From positions 1-26,017 of the forward strand of contig JAOXYB010053389.1 of assembly GCA_028565635.1 (NCBI GenBank): DNA of 26,017 nucleotides. The letters are read 5' to 3'. The notes under the pieces were generated by a model. It was not told where the DNA came from. It worked only from the letters and a program-made list of their open reading frames with translations, and made no database searches. The stretch comes from Phoronis ovalis. Lineage: Eukaryota; Phoronida; Phoronidae. The translations under genes and the position numbers were made by a program. Each line of letters opens with the position of its first letter. Position 1 is the first letter of the stretch. Shown one piece after another: positions 10,282 through 20,007 of the stretch.

Positions 10282-10363
10282 GGGAGTAGAGAGTACTTTA
10301 TTTACGTCTCAATTTTGTTTTCACTTCTAGTTTACGCTAAATAGTACCGTTGTCACAATCGAG

Positions 10364-10423
10364 ATGCATTTCTCTGTACCAGATACTCAAGAGTTCCAAG
10401 ATGAAAATGGATCGACTTATACT
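10364..10423 (+). CDS. SNX17: SNX17 exon 1
   Basis: Residues 1-20, beginning MHFSVPDTQEF as SNX17 proteins do (MHFS is the family start). Donor ACT|GTAAGT, phase 0. Confidence 0.94.
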
Positions 10424-13400
10424 GTAAGTTACTTGTCGAATTTGACTTGTACTATCTGTTTCACCTTTCCTACCACTTGACTGTCAGATTCAGTCAATTC
10501 TTACCACAATAAATAAGTACAATGGCCAGATATTAGATTATGGGATCGGTTGGGGAATGGGGATCAGTAGCATTATTGGTAACTGTTATATAAAAATATC
10601 TTTGTCACTTCTGTTTTTGTCCTACCCTTGCTCTGACACTAGGTAGTAAAATTAGATACCAAACTTACCAAAGACAATTTTTGTTTACAATTTGAATAAA
10701 TTTAGTTTTAATAGTAAACAACATTTTTTAGTTTTTCACTGGCAAATTTAATAGATGACTCACTGTTTTCCTTTTGTATTACTAATATGAGCTAACATAT
10801 CAGATCTTGGCAGTGCTTAGTAGCCAAACGAGCTGTAAGTCAACTTTAATTATTTAATAAATTAAAGTGGTTATATTAATTTCTGTGTATTTTCAGTCTT
10901 TTAATGTCCATGTAAATGGTGTCTTTCACTGTACAGTTAGGTATAAACAATTACACAACTTTCATGAACAGGTAAGCAAATGTACACTTTTAGCTAATTT
11001 TTTAATTAAACAATTTGACCATGCTTAAATAATCAGTAGATTAAGATGTCTAGTGTCTGTGTAATTAAATTGTTTGTTAGGTAAATACCTGGATAACACA
11101 CACCCAATGACATCTCACTAACTTCAGTACATTCTGAACTTCATAAACAAATGCCAATGACTGACAAGTACTAATGCAAATGGTACATACTTCTGTTAAA
11201 GTTAATTTTTTCAAGAATAACTACTCTGTTCAGAAAGCAGCTGGCCCCTTAATGATTATCCTTTGAAGAAGAATTGTAGGTTAATATTACATCAAGAACG
11301 CTAGTTATGTATATGCAACAGCTTTGTAAATAGTTGAAACCAATACCTTGCCTTTCGGGTGTTGCCTATTCTAAGAACTGTGCTAAATTACATTTGAAAC
11401 ATTTTTTTAATGAAAAACCTTTAATTTATTTACGTTTCTTGCTTGTAGCTAAAGAAAGAATTTGGTGCTAATAACCTACCAAGTTTTCCCCCTAAAAAAT
11501 TACTGTCTCTTACGCCAGTGCAAATTGATGAAAGAAGATTCCTTTTAGAAAGATATGTTCAGATAGGTAAGTAATTTGAGATAAGTACTAGACTGAGTTT
11601 TACTAGTCATTAGCAATTTGTTATTATCAGATTATCTGACCTTTGTATAATTATACAGTAAAATCATATTGCTGCCATCCTTTGCAGGTGTGGTTCTAAA
11701 GCCTGGGGGAGCACTATCCTTACATTTTGGTAGGGGTGTGCGGCCCAGGGGTGTATCTATATTTACTCTATAACCTCAAGCAATTGAGGGCGTTAGAGGA
11801 AGGAGAGAAGTGTATTAAACATAAAAAATAGAACAAAGTAAACACATGTAAGACAAAATGACAAAGACAAGGACACACATACAAAAATACATAACACAGA
11901 AACATAGATACAAGACAAAGACAAGACAACATTTATATATATGGTCCAAACTCTGACCTTGAAATATCCCCAGAATTGCCTAAACACCCACCCTGAAATA
12001 TCCTAGGGTGAAAAAAAATCAGCTCTGCAATAGTTTAAAACATTAAAAGACCACACAAAAAATCATTAATTTTTTCAAAACATTCAAAAACCCAACCCTG
12101 AAATATCCTAGAGGGTCAAAAAAGACCACTTTAAAGGGTGGCACATGTATATATACCTTTGTATTGGAAGTGCCCCCCAGGTTCTAAAGTATTTAATTGC
12201 TGATTTATTGTTATTTGTTTTTAATACTACTGTGGTATTGTTTCCTGCTGATAAGATTTAAAAATGTCATTACCAGTTAAACAGAACTTAATGTAGCATA
12301 AATGTTTGAAGGATATGAAATATTTTTTCTGCTTAACATAGCCATACTTATAAAGAAAGTAATTTCTATTCAAACCTGTCTTCTGTTCAAGGGAGGGTTC
12401 CTATGTCTTACCTTGTAATAATCCAATCAAGTGTAAAATGTATGTTTTGTTACACTTTGAAACAAAGCAAAATAACATGTGGTTAAAGAGAGCCTGTTGT
12501 TCAACATTGGAGGATTTCCTGATGCTTATCATTTTTTTATAATTTGTAGTAAGCCAAGAACAAGTTATAGCGAACAGTGACGTTTTTAATGGTTTTTTCT
12601 TGAGTGCACAGCAGGTAAACTTACATAGCACATTTAAATATTCTGTGTGTTTGTTCTTGTCATTGAATAGTAATGGTATTAACTTTATTTGAATACTTAG
12701 CCCAATGTTCAGCAAGTTTTCACTCTGCCTTTATAATGAAAATACTTTCATAACTAAAATTTTGAATGTTCCTTACAGAGTTTGTCTTCAGTTTGCTTTT
12801 AATTTTTAGAAAAATTTTAATATTGCTCTCAAATCCATCGCACAGGTTACTCTGTTCCTTTGTACAACTAAAAGTTGAACAGTCCTGACTATAAAATTGA
12901 TGTTCTGAGAAACTTTCTGACATTTATTAGAAATTCTTTGCAGGAAACTCAGCAGGAAGAAGCAGTAGAGGTCAGCATTGATGTATACTTGATAAATGGG
13001 CATAAAATCACATCAAATATTCTCTCAACGGATCAGACTGATGATGTCTTAGAGGTAGGGGATGAAAATGATAGTTCTTAGAATTAAACGGGAAATTTTG
13101 TCAACTACAGAACATAAGCTCAAGTTGAAAACAGCATACTGGCAACCTGTAGAGGAGGCAGATATACAATTAATTAATTTGTCAAACTATGCTTCAAACT
13201 ATGAAACTCCACAAATGCTGGCACCCAGATGATTTTGCATAATAGTTATATGTTGTCTCTTCAATAAATGTAATCTGCAGTACAGAAAGTTTGGTGTGGA
13301 CTAGGCATAGTTAACTTTGCTACAATGATACATCAGAATGAATATTCCTTTAGTGACATTCTAATTCAGTGAAATGATTAATATAAAACAAATTTAGTTC

Positions 13401-16400
13401 TAAACTGAATGTTATATTTCAGTGAGAAAGCTCTGATCATCAGCAGGTCTTGAAACAAGACCAAAGGTTTTCTCATTGAAAAAGTAAGATTCAGTTTGGA
13501 CAGAATTTGTGCTAACAATGATCTAGTCTATTAAAATTAATTTGGTTACAAGATTGCAACTAGCTTTATTGAAAGATAGTATTATTGGTTAGTAATAGAG
13601 TAGTAAATCACAACTGTTTCATGTTTTGAATTTATTTTTGATTTTCAGGCTGTATCATCACAAATAGAGTTAGCAGACGATTATGTGTATTACTTTGGCC
13701 TCTATCTGGTGAAGAAAGAAGAGGGGGGAGACAACTCGAGTAAGTTACTGAGTTTGTTTCATTGTATTGTTTCTGATTAATCATACCCCATTGTAAAGTA
13801 CGATGATTTTCAGTGTATGATTCTTTAAAACAAATTTATGTTTACATATTTTGCACAAAAGAAATGTTTTGCATGAAATCTATTCATTGTTTAGCATTTT
13901 GTTTTCATTATGATTTTAGTTGTTAGAAAATTACAAGATTTTGAATCGCCATTTATATCATTAAAAGCGGCAAACAAAGATGGTGTCCACAGAATTGTAC
14001 TCAGGAAAAGGTTAGCATTTAGATGTTATTACTGCTTCAGATATTTTCTTTGGTAGTGATCTTCAATTTCACTTCCTGAACGTAATTTCATTTCTTTATG
14101 ATTTATTTGGCAAAAACATGTGTGCATTTTTTACAAGTCTATTAGATACAGTTACAAAAATGTGTCACTGATGTCCCATATTAGATTGGATACATTAAGC
14201 GGTGTAAAATATGCTATATAAAACTAGTTATCACGATATTTTAGTCAAACTATTATATTTTGTCAGTTTCTGGGATGCATCATTTGATGATGACTTAATA
14301 GATGACAGAATTGCAATGAACCTGCTGTATGTTCAGGCAGTTAGTGATATTGAGAGAGGATGGGTAGTAGCAACTAAAGATCAACACAAACAACTGGCAG
14401 CATTGCAACAGAAAAGTTCTAAAAAAGAGGTAGGTAAAATTATAGTATTTGATTAAATTGCACTAATGCCAGACCAAGAAGAACCTTGTTAAACAGGCAC
14501 GACTCCTTCAAATTATGTCATTTTCACTTTTCATGATTATTTTTTTATAAACATTGTTTAATTGGCACGACCTCTTCAAGAAACAAAAAAGAAATTTTTT
14601 TTTTTTTTAAATTTAGATTATTTTTTTCCTTTTAACACTAAAAAAGAGGCCTGACTGACTCGGTTTTTATAAGGCTTCTGCACTTTTCAAAAAAAACACA
14701 ACAACTTGGGTCCCCGTTAAACAACTTAACCTTTTTGGTGTGGCTTAATACAATCATGTCAAAGTTCAAATTAGCTAATCCCTGGTATATGTAAGATGCT
14801 TTCATCTAGGTGGCATTAAGAAACAAGATTTGTTGAAAGTATTAACATAATTGCCATTATTCCTTTATGCTTAATGAGCTCAATTGCTTAATATGTAGTA
14901 TTTGCCTTATATTATTGCAAATTTTTGCACAACTAAGTCAAGAAATATTTTATTATATTATAAATTAAATGTATTATTTTAAGTAAAACATTGAAAGATT
15001 TACATATATCTTTTTCAAAAATCTTTGATGTCTATTTGTGTATTTCTTGCAGTATTTACGGTTAGCTCGAACATTAAAGTTTTATGGCTTTGTGCAATTT
15101 AAACAGTGCATAACAGATTATCCAGAAGATGAAAAACGAGTCTTGGTAACTGCAGGGAACAAAGAACTTGACTTTAGAATAGACTTAGCTCCTGTAAGTA
15201 TATACATGTGTCATGATGTGTCCTGTATAACATAAACAAAATACTCACACCACCTAATTCTTTTGTCTACTATATTTTATTACCCTATTATTTTGACTTA
15301 ATTTATAAATAACAAAGTAAGTTTATTGAATGTATGTACAGTTACCTTTGAAAAGTTCAAGTCTAATACTGTATCGCTGTAGTCAAGTAGGCATGTTTAT
15401 AGATATAGTTAGCTTGGAGGATACCAATAGAACACAATATCTATAATCTGCTTTAACAGCTTTTGAATAACTATTCACTTAGGTTAGGTTCTGGGTAGTT
15501 ACTGACATTTGTAATTACTGAATTTCCTAATAGAAGAACCAAATGTCAAGACTGAGCTGAAGTTAGTTGCTGTGTTAAATCAACTGATGTCTATAATGAG
15601 TATAACCATCTTGTTTGTAGGATCAATCAAAAGAAGTATCATTTAGAGTAACCAGAATGAGGTGTTGGAGAATTACTTCACCGGTAAATCATTCTATATC
15701 TTAATGCAAAGCAATTTAATGCTACAGCATTTAGTATACGATATATTATTCAGTTACATAATTATCAAAAACTATATCCCAAACTAATAATACTATCTAT
15801 GAAGTTAAATGGTAGTCTGTAAAGAACAAAGCTCGTAAGATAAACTACTGTCTATACTGTTTAATATATTTTTGTAAAGTAATGATGGTTTACTGCAATA
15901 CACAATTCAGTAATCAGAATTTTGTTATGTGTAGACTTCCTTTATCAAAAGCTTTGGTGGGAAATTGCTCTTTCAGGAATCAGATTGATAGAGAGGATGG
16001 GTGATAAATGAGCAGGACTTACTTTTCTTTAAAAGTTATTTCAGTAGTAGTATTTTGCTGTTTCAGAACCTAGAAACAAATGGAACAAGTGATAAAAAAA
16101 CAACGGAAACTAAACTTGAGTTAGCTTTTGAGTATTTGGTGGCGAAAGATACACTGAAGTGGATAACACTGTACACAGATGAGGTGGTCTTATGTTTTCT
16201 TTGTTTGTGTTTTATTTGTATACAGACATATTAATTAGCATATATTTTGCATTTAAAATCAAGAGTTGTTTAAAAGAGGGTGAGTTTCTGGTTTCTAGTT
16301 TTGTATGTAGTTATGTAACAAAAAGTTGCAAATATCCATAATATTTTCATATTTCCTACCTAGTTATTATTACTAGTAACACAATAATTAAAAATTATAA

Positions 16401-17583
16401 TTAGAAATGAGGAGTGCATGTTTTGTGTGTCAAGTTCTTTTTCCAAATGTCATGCAGTCACCCTTTACAAAACTTGACAAATATATTCACAAATTGAACT
16501 TTGTTAGGTTACTCGCCATACAATTACGTTTATGTTTAATTTTAGGCAATCTTAATAAGCATGTGTTTACAAGGTATGGTTGAAGAACTGTTAATGAAAA
16601 AACAAGGCAAACGAATGAGAAGGGTAGGTGTAAATATTTATTATATCCAGTTTGAACAATATAGCCATCTGCTTCTTGCCTCCTTTTCCTGTAAATGAAG
16701 CTGGCAAATATTAGCTTGTACATCTACTTTCACAGGACTAGTAAAAATAATGTATGAATAATTTCATTGTTACAGCCACAAGATAGAGAGAAAAAAGTAA
16801 AGCGGAATTTCTTAAAAAGAGATGGTACAAGTAACATATCATTTGGTTCAACAGAAGACGAATCTTCTACTGCGACGCAAAAAGCTAAGGATTCTGTTAA
16901 AAAACTATCAGTAAGTTTTTAAAATCAAGTGAAGGGATAAGACGAGATGCAAATAAAAACAACCACCAGGCTAATATCTTTTCCCCTTGTTATTGAAACT
17001 TTTCATCTCCTGCCTCCCTTTTAATAGTAGCGGCGGTGATGAATCAATAGGTCAAAACTTTACGTACTTGCATTCACTTGTGTTAGAGAAACTATCAGGT
17101 TTCCCAATCCTAGTGGAATTCTTACTATCATTTGCAATGAGATCCAACTCTGTGACAGTGTTATTTGTTACATCATAGATAGCTAAATAAAGGGAATAGT
17201 ACCACTTACCACTGTAATATAGGTTTGTACTTAGACAATCCTAAAAACAGAAACTGTCATCTGAATGTGTAATATTTATTAGGGCATGTTCACTTGGAGA
17301 AAACACTCCAGTGGATAACAAACATTTGCAAAAATCAAGTCCAAGAATCTTTCAAAGGAACTGTTTTGAGTGCGCAAACATTTTTGTCATTTTCACAACT
17401 GAGAGTGGCACATATTTATTTCCAAAAAATTACCCACCAGTCTATAGCAAATAATATATTAATTGGATTATTTCTTTCCAGGATAAAATACAAGCTTCCG
17501 TATCCATCAAAAGTACACCAGGTAGTGATACAGGACCTGTCAACACTGCATTCGAATCCGGAATTACAGATGATGACCTGTAA
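10364..17583 (+). CDS. SNX17: Sorting nexin 17 (SNX17), thirteen coding exons
   Basis: SNX17 is an endosomal PX-FERM adaptor. It binds PI3P and NPxY/NxxY tails (LRP1, integrin beta, APP in mammals) and hands cargo to Retriever for recycling. Exons: 10364-10423, 10897-10971, 11449-11570, 12883-13054, 13649-13739, 13920-14010, 14267-14429, 15053-15193, 15621-15683, 16067-16183, 16546-16623, 16776-16910, 17482-17583. The product has 469 residues (human 470) and matches end to end. The PX domain spans about 1-108, with likely phosphoinositide contacts R35, K61 and R74. The FERM-like region is about 112-390, with WDASFDDDLIDDR in F2 and RVTRMRCWRITS in F3. W321 has the same number as the human residue reported as needed for cargo binding. 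The low-complexity tail ends FESGITDDDL. SNX31 is the alternative, but the tail favours SNX17. The exon 3/4 junction needs a non-consensus donor. Confidence 0.96.
10897..10971 (+). CDS. SNX17: SNX17 exon 2
   Basis: Residues 21-45, SFNVHVNGVFHCTVRYKQLH onward. This is the PX strand with the RYxxL motif; R35 is the expected 3-phosphate contact. Acceptor TATTTTCAG, donor CAG|GTAAGC. Confidence 0.95.
11449..11570 (+). CDS. SNX17: SNX17 exon 3 (ends at the distal of two overlapping donors)
   Basis: Residues 46-85 plus two bases, LKKEFGANNLPSFPPKK to ERYVQIG. It contains the PX membrane loop with PPKK. The text at the 3' end is ATAGGTAAGTAATT. Ending at 11566 uses the consensus donor G|GTAAGT but leaves phase 1, which no usable acceptor fits. 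Ending at 11570 (AA|GTAATT) leaves phase 2, joins exon 4 in frame and gives the same PX length as human SNX17. Confidence 0.8.
11702..12181. mobile_element. hAT-like MITE in SNX17 intron 3
   Basis: This is a 480-bp insertion with terminal inverted repeats CCTGGGGGAGCACTATCC (left) and, from the right end on the other strand, CCTGGGGGGCACTTCC. It is flanked by exact 8-bp direct repeats TTCTAAAG at 11694-11701 and 12182-12189. The target duplication has T at position 2 and A at position 7, as hAT insertions favour. Inside, three copies of CCTTGAAATATCC or CCCTGAAATATCCTAG lie near 11958, 11991 and 12097. There is no transposase frame, so it is nonautonomous. It accounts for over a third of intron 3. 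Confidence 0.9.
12883..13054 (+). CDS. SNX17: SNX17 exon 4
   Basis: One base plus residues 87-143, PDYKIDVLRNFLTFIRNSLQ through ETQQEEAVEV to TDDVLE. This is the last PX helix and the start of the FERM F1 lobe. The acceptor TTGAACAG is the only one after an in-frame TAA at 12869-12871 that keeps the helix. Donor GAG|GTAGGG. Confidence 0.88.
13402..13497. repeat. Imperfect hairpin in SNX17 intron 4
   Basis: Three nested pairings around one centre: AAACTGAAT (13402) with ATTCAGTTT (13489), TCAGTGAGAAA (about 13419) with TTTCTCATTGA (13469), and GGTCTT with AAGACC around GAAAC. It could be a tiny foldback element or a miRNA-like stem; the asymmetric loops make a miRNA less likely. Confidence 0.5.
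13649..13739 (+). CDS. SNX17: SNX17 exon 5
   Basis: Residues 144-173, AVSSQIELADDYVYYFGLYL to GGDNS, plus one base. FERM F1 lobe. Acceptor TGATTTTCAG, donor TCGA|GTAAGT. Confidence 0.94.
13920..14010 (+). CDS. SNX17: SNX17 exon 6
   Basis: Residues 174 (split Ile) to 203, VRKLQDFESPF to HRIVLRK, plus two bases. End of F1. Acceptor TGATTTTAG, donor AAAAG|GTTAGC. Confidence 0.94.
14267..14429 (+). CDS. SNX17: SNX17 exon 7
   Basis: Residues 204 (split Ser) to 258, including WDASFDDDLIDDRIAMNLLY and VSDIERGW of the F2 lobe, the most conserved block of the protein. Acceptor TTTTGTCAG, donor GAG|GTAGGT. Confidence 0.95.
14468..14744. mobile_element. Small inverted-repeat element in SNX17 intron 7
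   Basis: The left end reads GCCAGACCAAGAAG. The right end, on the other strand, reads GCCACACCAAAAAG, and TTGTTAAAC pairs with TTGTTTAAC further in. Inside is a partly duplicated GGCACGACTCCTTCAA / GGCACGACCTCTTCAAG segment. The flanks CACTAAT and TTAATAC hint at a short TAAT-type duplication, but it is not clean. The superfamily is undetermined. Confidence 0.5.
15053..15193 (+). CDS. SNX17: SNX17 exon 8
   Basis: Residues 259-305, YLRLARTLKFYGFVQFKQCI to RIDLAP, spanning late F2 and the start of F3. Acceptor TTTCTTGCAG, donor CCT|GTAAGT. Confidence 0.95.
15621..15683 (+). CDS. SNX17: SNX17 exon 9 (63 nt)
   Basis: Residues 306-326, DQSKEV then SFRVTRMRCWRITSP. It carries the F3 tryptophan (W321) implicated in NPxY cargo binding in mammals. 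Acceptor TTGTTTGTAG, donor CCG|GTAAAT. Confidence 0.94.
16067..16183 (+). CDS. SNX17: SNX17 exon 10
   Basis: Residues 327-365, a variable linker (NLETNGTSDKKTTET) then the F3 block KLELAFEYLVAKDTLKWITL. Acceptor GCTGTTTCAG, donor GATGAG|GTGGTC. Confidence 0.93.
16546..16623 (+). CDS. SNX17: SNX17 exon 11
   Basis: Residues 366-391, AILISMCLQGMVEELLMKKQ then GKRMRR: the final F3 helix and the basic start of the tail. Acceptor TAATTTTAG, donor AGG|GTAGGT. Confidence 0.94.
16776..16910 (+). CDS. SNX17: SNX17 exon 12
   Basis: Residues 392-436, a basic then Ser/Thr-rich disordered tail (PQDREKKVKRNFLKRD to KDSVKKLS). This is the poorly conserved part of the family; the frame and the KLS motif support it. 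Acceptor TTGTTACAG, donor TCA|GTAAGT. Confidence 0.9.
17482..17583 (+). CDS. SNX17: SNX17 exon 13 (last)
   Basis: Residues 437-469 and TAA. It encodes DKIQASVSIKSTPGSDTG to AFESGITDDDL. The acidic end with a terminal leucine matches the SNX17 tail that docks onto Retriever in mammals. Acceptor TTCTTTCCAG. Confidence 0.93.
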   Translation, partial: DKIQASVSIKSTPGSDTGPVNTAFESGITDDDL

Positions 17584-17650
17584 CAGGCTTGTTACTAATT
17601 AGTTTTGTTAGAGGAAGTATGAGCAAAAGACTATACATGTGTTTTGTGTC

Positions 17651-17656
17651 AATAAA
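17651..17656 (+). terminator. SNX17 polyadenylation signal
   Basis: AATAAA lies 68 nt after the SNX17 stop codon, the first hexamer downstream, so the 3' UTR may be under 100 nt. A second AATAAA follows at about 17908 inside the foldback. Confidence 0.7.
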
Positions 17657-18623
17657 AAAATCCCTTCATTTAGTAAATGCATAAATTTTTAGATTATATA
17701 ATGTCACTTATTTGTTTTGAAAAATGTTCTGTTCGACGAATTACACTTTTTCTTTACATCATGCTATTGTGTAACAGAGAATTTTTCAAATATTACAGCA
17801 ATTATAGTTTAATTTGTTTATAAATTGTCTCAATAAGCTATTATCAGCAGAAAATATATAGTATAATTGTAATTTTTGTATTATTATGTTGCCTATCCAC
17901 CAGTCTGAATAAATCTAGTCATTAGTCTCCTGTTCCTCCTCGACTAGTTGTGGAGGAATGGAACACCAGTGGGTAGATTTATTCAGATTGCCTAATCGGT
18001 ATCTTTTATTGCTGCATTTTTTACAGTATCATACCAAAAATGTATTATATTCTAGGTGCAATCAGCAATAAAAATTTGAGAAGGGTATTGAATTATCACA
18101 TTGTATCATCACTTGAAAAAATATGCCTCCAACTATTTGTTTGATTTTAAACTCAGTTTAATTTACTCAACTGTTCGTTTTTATTATTGCAGTTATTTCA
18201 TTATAAAATAGAAACTGTGTCTCACCTGTGTTTAAAATTCTTCAATTAAATCATTCCAACAGGTTAATAGGTATTTTAATACAGTTAGATATTTTTATAC
18301 CAGTAAGATATGACTCAAGGGTTTTAGATTTATAATATTTTGTATTTTTGTAGTGTAACAATTTATCCAGACTGAACATTTGTTTCTACTGGGAAATTGA
18401 GTACCCGTTACCATGTCCCAGCCCACTATGTAACTTTGAATTTGAATTGCCAAGGCTAAGCTAGACGCTCGTCGCTGATTAAATAAAAAATTGTGAAAAA
18501 TCTGCATTATAGGTTTTTTCTAAAAGTAACATTTAAGCTATGTCATATTTGTATTTTCGAACTATTGTGTGAAATGTGAAGTGTAATTAGCTTTTAATGA
18601 CATCCTATAAAAAGTGTTAGGTG
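17657..18623. other. Intergenic, SNX17 downstream flank
   Basis: Apart from the 90-bp foldback at 17901-17990 I see no gene, RNA or repeat I can support here. Confidence 0.4.
17901..17990. mobile_element. 90-bp foldback, relic of a hAT-like MITE
   Basis: It begins CAGTCTGAATAAATCTA and ends with the complement of CAATCTGAATAAATCTA. The arms meet at a short centre (GACTAGTT). The left arm matches the inverted repeat of the element at 21509-21995, including the CTGAATAAATCTA and CATTAGT blocks. It looks like two ends of that family joined after loss of the middle. TTGCCTA occurs on both sides (17890, 17989) but not immediately at the ends, so no duplication is claimed. Confidence 0.7.
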
Positions 18624-19100
18624 CATCCTACAGGAAAATCCAGTAGATCAAAATTCGTGCTAAATATTTTCATAATTTGTTATGGAGCATTTTTTAATTG
18701 CTCCAGGGATTTTGGTTATATAATCAATTTAGTTTTTAGCAAATAAAAAAAATACCTTTTTTTAAACATTAATTAATAAATCAAGATTATTCATGCGATT
18801 TACAATTTGGTCATAACATATAATAGAAATATTGTTTACTTTTAAAAACACCTTTTTTTCGATTTCAGATCCGCTAGATTTCCAGTAGTATGTACCTTAT
18901 GATTTTTATGAGGCATCATACAACATTAATTAAGTTTCATATGTGTTGTGCACACTAGTGTAAAAATACCACCATGACATAGCACAAATGTTGGAGTTTC
19001 AGAAAACAGTTATTTTGTGTGAAAAAAAAATAATGTAATGCGGATTTTCATGAATTTGTAAACAGTAACGAGGGTCTAATTTAGTCTTAATGTGCTAAAT
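18624..19100 (+). repeat. Dispersed repeat, copy 2
   Basis: This aligns with 3870-4460 in the same orientation. CATCCTACAGGAAAATCCAG at 18624 pairs with the inverted end near 18868-18892. Shared internal blocks are AAATTCGTGCTAA, TATAATCAATTTA, TTTACAATTTGGTCATAA and GATTTTTATGAGG. It lacks about 60 bp that copy 1 has after the inverted core. Divergence is high, so both copies are old. Confidence 0.6.
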
Positions 19101-20007
19101 AAATGAACATTATTATGCAACAATCACTATGGTATATCCTAGAAATTCATATGCTATTTTTAACGTTTTTAGTGAAGAAAATGGTGAATTTTTTTTTATG
19201 AACATGAGTGATATACTGCCCAACAAGATTTCAAATTTCAGAGTTTTTGGATGTCCTGTTTTTTAGAAAAGTTTCTGTTTTGTAAATCCCCATTTATTTA
19301 TAAGATCCCTATAGCCGATTGTAGTTTGGCTTCCGTGGGTATTAGCTTTCAGTATAAAAACCAAGCATCCTCACACATATAGCATTGCGTCACAAAAAGT
19401 ATGTGAGCAGGGTTCCAATTCAAATGTATGCGCATTATAAATACCTGAAAGCATGAGTTACAGGTGGTATATAAATTGTCACCATTTTTAGTCATTTCCT
19501 AAACAGACAATTAAAGGTCATATTCAAATTAGTATGTGGATCGGAAATTATAAGTGATTTGCGAAACAAGAACTTCCTGAAAAAAATTATGAAATTTTGA
19601 ATCCTGTTAGCCTTTATATCCGACTTATGGCGATAAAAATTGTTTCAACCTTTATTATTTACATATTTCAGGGTGGCACTGGAGAATGGGATATACTTTA
19701 GTCTATTTTCTGTATAAATAAATTGTATCCATGTATAATATCAAGTTTCCTTTGTTTTTCACATATTATATCAAATTGTATTCATATCTTATCTTTTTAT
19801 AGGAATATACCACACTGCAATTAAGGCTTATCTTTTTACATGACAATCCAGTGTAGAATAATATGTTTGTACAACCTTGTGTCTGTGTAGGTTTCAAATT
19901 AAAGATTACATGATATTATTGAACTTCTTTTCATGGTTCATAGGATTATAGTGCCAGCTTCTTCATGTTTTACAGGAAAATTATAACATATACTTATACA
20001 CATGAAA
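19101..20007. other. Gene-free A/T-rich stretch
   Basis: No supportable gene. One short acceptor-stop-polyA string near 19670-19722 is discussed among the rejected items. Confidence 0.4.

Larger units (their letters stand above)
10019..10363. promoter_or_regulatory. Shared AK2/SNX17 bidirectional promoter region
   Basis: The start codons of the two divergent genes are only about 370 bp apart, so both promoters and both 5' UTRs must lie in or very near this stretch unless there are non-coding first exons. No clear TATA box sits at a suitable distance. It has CpGs near the AK2 side (CGAGACCGACCGG, 10032-10044), an ETS-like site and a YY1-like site. Transcription start sites cannot be placed from sequence alone. 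Confidence 0.75.

Noticed and set aside
11793-11987. 64-codon minus-strand hydrophobic frame
   Set aside because: It is inside the MITE, low in complexity (CVSLSLSFCL type) and has no homology I recognise.
12401-13003. Minus-strand frames opposite SNX17 exon 4
   Set aside because: They are antisense shadows of intron 3 and exon 4.
16987-17178. 63-codon plus-strand frame in SNX17 intron 12
   Set aside because: It does not match the SNX17 tail; exon 12 joins exon 13 in frame without it.
19670-19722. Acceptor-like ATTTCAG followed by GGTGEWDIL-stop and an AATAAA
   Set aside because: This would make a neat alternative last exon of SNX17 in phase 0, but it is nine codons long, unlike any SNX17 tail I know, and 2 kb past a complete gene end. 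Chance is likelier without transcript evidence.
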